Assembly (NCBI GenBank): GCA_963513935.1
Contig: OY740767.1
Location: 152,464,431-152,528,430 of the forward strand
DNA from: Aphrophora alni
Taxonomy: Eukaryota; Arthropoda; Insecta; Hemiptera; Aphrophoridae
Direction: 5' to 3'
DNA: 64,000 bases
Numbering within the stretch: the first letter of the stretch is position 1; the number at the start of each line of letters is the position of its first letter. The position numbers and the translations under genes are program-made. Below are positions 62,448 through 64,000 of this stretch, in pieces. Under the pieces are notes generated by a model, which saw nothing but the letters and a program-made list of their open reading frames with translations, was not told the origin of the DNA and did not search any database.

Positions 62448-64000
62448 GTAAGTATTCTTTTAAACATGTTATTAAAAAAAAGTGATCCTCTGCAGAAACG
62501 TTGACAAGAATCTTGACCACATTTAATCAGTGTATCACATAAAAAAGTGAGCGGGGATTTTATATCAAGCTAATTCCGTCAAAGTAGAGATTAAAACTAG
62601 CTAATGACTGCAATTTGTTAATTTATATTTTTAATTTCTCATTTGATAGATGTAAGTTTCACTGTGATTGTTACAAATCTATCCTGTTATTAGTCAACTC
62701 TGTAACTTGGTGGGTAACTTATAGTTAGGTTGGTAATTAGCTTTAAGTTTGAACTTTTACTTATAAGAAAGAGAAGCTGTTTATGATCAATTGAATTAAC
62801 TTTTTAAACTGTTTCTGTTCATCAAAGATTTACGAGTGCAAGTCTTTCATAGTTTGGATCCTCAGAATCACGAAGTTATACTTACATATGTTTTTGTTTA
62901 CACTATGACTTTTTACAGATTGTCTAATAATAAAAAATCTTCATGATAAATGTATAGAATCTCTCTATTAATAATGATTTAAAAGTATACAAATTTGTGT
63001 TAGAACCAAAAAAATGAAATGTAACATAACAATTAGGATAATGGTTTTTAGTTTTACCTTTTTTTTAAAAAAAAAAAGATCAAAACAAATTGAAAATGAT
63101 TGTGATTTAAAAAAAAAACTAGTTTATGTTGTGGTACTCTTATAATAATTGTTTTAAATACATTTTTTTAAATAATTTCCTGCAAAACCATTTACTTTTA
63201 AGTTACAGATTTTTTTTCAGCAGAAGTAAAAAAAAAAGTTCTTTTTGGTTTTTCTCAGTTATACCTTCTAGGAGTATCGTAAGAGTGGTGTAGATATTTA
63301 TTTGTTTGTTATGTACTCATACCACTCTCCTCTACTGCAAGCTCTGTAGTATTTCATCCATAAGATAGATCACATATGAAGCTAATCCAGTGGTCAGAAG
63401 ATGTCTACTACAGCTGTTGTCGTCCAATCTTTGACAGCCAGGACAATTATTGCACTCTACTCAAAACTTTGAAGAAAATTAAGACCAAATACCTGGAGAT
63501 ACTACCTTATCTTTTTATTGTTATCCCTCAGTTCTTGAAGACAGCAGCCAAGACAACAGAGGCCATATGCAACCTTCTACCTGAAACCTTGAAGACAATC
63601 AATAACACCAAATAGTTGGACAAATATACCTTATCTCATTATAAATATTCCTTATTCCTTAGAGACTTCAGCTACCTACAGAACCTTTCCTAAAATGATT
63701 CCCAAAGTGAGTTCAATGTATTCTGTTAGAACAACTTATGCTTCCAAACCATCGTCTATAGTTTGCAGCCAAATATACTGCAAGTTCTTTCTACTTTGTG
63801 ACCTCGATAAAGAAGATAAGTATTGAGTATCACCAAGATAAGTAAGTATTCTTTATTTAAAATCTAGAAAGTAATAATTTAATATTCATTTTAGAATTAC
63901 AATTACATCACTTGGATCTGGAGTAAACACAATTTGTCCTCTATCTTTTTTAGAGAATTTTACCTATCTTTATTTAAAGTATTTTCGAAATAGAAATATC
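62448..64000. other. Last intron or 3' flank, no exon identified
   Basis: Starts with the GTAAGT donor. A 79-codon + frame at 63376-63615 (ILPYLFIVIPQFLKTAAKTT) has no motif and no acceptor in phase 1. The reading frame left open at 62447 therefore probably resumes beyond the window. Confidence 0.4.

Noticed and set aside
61487..62485. A gene starting at 61487
   Set aside because: That codon is TTG inside an exon; the exon begins at 61450 and matches the phase of the 47765-47906 exon, and it ends at a GTAAGT donor before 62485.
62448..64000. Terminal exon of the host gene at 63376-63615
   Set aside because: No acceptor in phase 1, no similarity in composition to the rest of the protein, and a stop with no supporting context.

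Overview
The window is eukaryotic nuclear DNA, most likely from an insect. It is roughly 70% A+T, has GT-AG introns, and carries many decayed transposable elements of types usual in arthropods: Jockey/I-, R1- and CR1-like LINEs, Penelope-like elements, mariner, pogo and piggyBac relatives, a tRNA-derived SINE, and foldback/MITE elements. Frequent 'taggcct' motifs and the element mix fit a large hemipteran-type genome, but I cannot settle the order. Operons, bacterial ribosome binding sites and CRISPR arrays do not apply.

One credible host gene runs on the + strand. I can chain nine exons: 18117-18269, 21010-21268, 24090-25657, 32110-32318, 38633-38700, 44284-44338, 45447-45511, 47765-47906 and 61450-62447. 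Every junction from 21010 onward is consistent in splice site and reading phase. The gene continues past 62447 and probably out of the window. Its product, over 1,170 residues, has an acidic N-terminus, a U1/matrin-type C2H2 zinc finger, a long Lys/Thr/Asp/Glu-rich repeat tract with a 44-residue (132-bp) period, a second U1/matrin-type finger, a short-exon linker, and a charged C-terminal block with HPLY-x3-EW-x2-YW and W-x2-FW motifs. A nuclear RNA- or chromatin-associated role is plausible by family analogy only. I do not recognise the gene.

Layout. 0-7 kb: a promoter-like CpG-bearing patch (343-460), a four-copy inverted-repeat cluster, a 430-bp foldback, a 219-bp MITE, and a minus-strand Penelope-like element with a GIY-YIG region. 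8-9.7 kb: a minus-strand Jockey-type LINE. 12.2-14.9 kb: a cluster of inverted repeats holding a hydrophobic candidate exon and a diverged inverted copy of its 5' end. 16.3-17.1 kb: Penelope-like termini and a tRNA-Val-like SINE. 18-62.4 kb: the host gene, whose introns hold mariner, pogo, piggyBac, LINE, Penelope and foldback elements, a 432-bp GA tract and a 44-bp minisatellite. 62.4-64 kb: AT-rich sequence with no recognised gene.

The points most worth following are the repeat-rich zinc-finger gene; a foldback made of two inverted 5' halves of a DUF4817-type transposon with clean TA duplications; a recurring CTGAnGAT-hairpin-GAAAC motif at Penelope-like ends; and paired promoter-like modules at 0.4 and 20.2 kb. 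All homology statements rest on recognising motifs by eye; no search was run.
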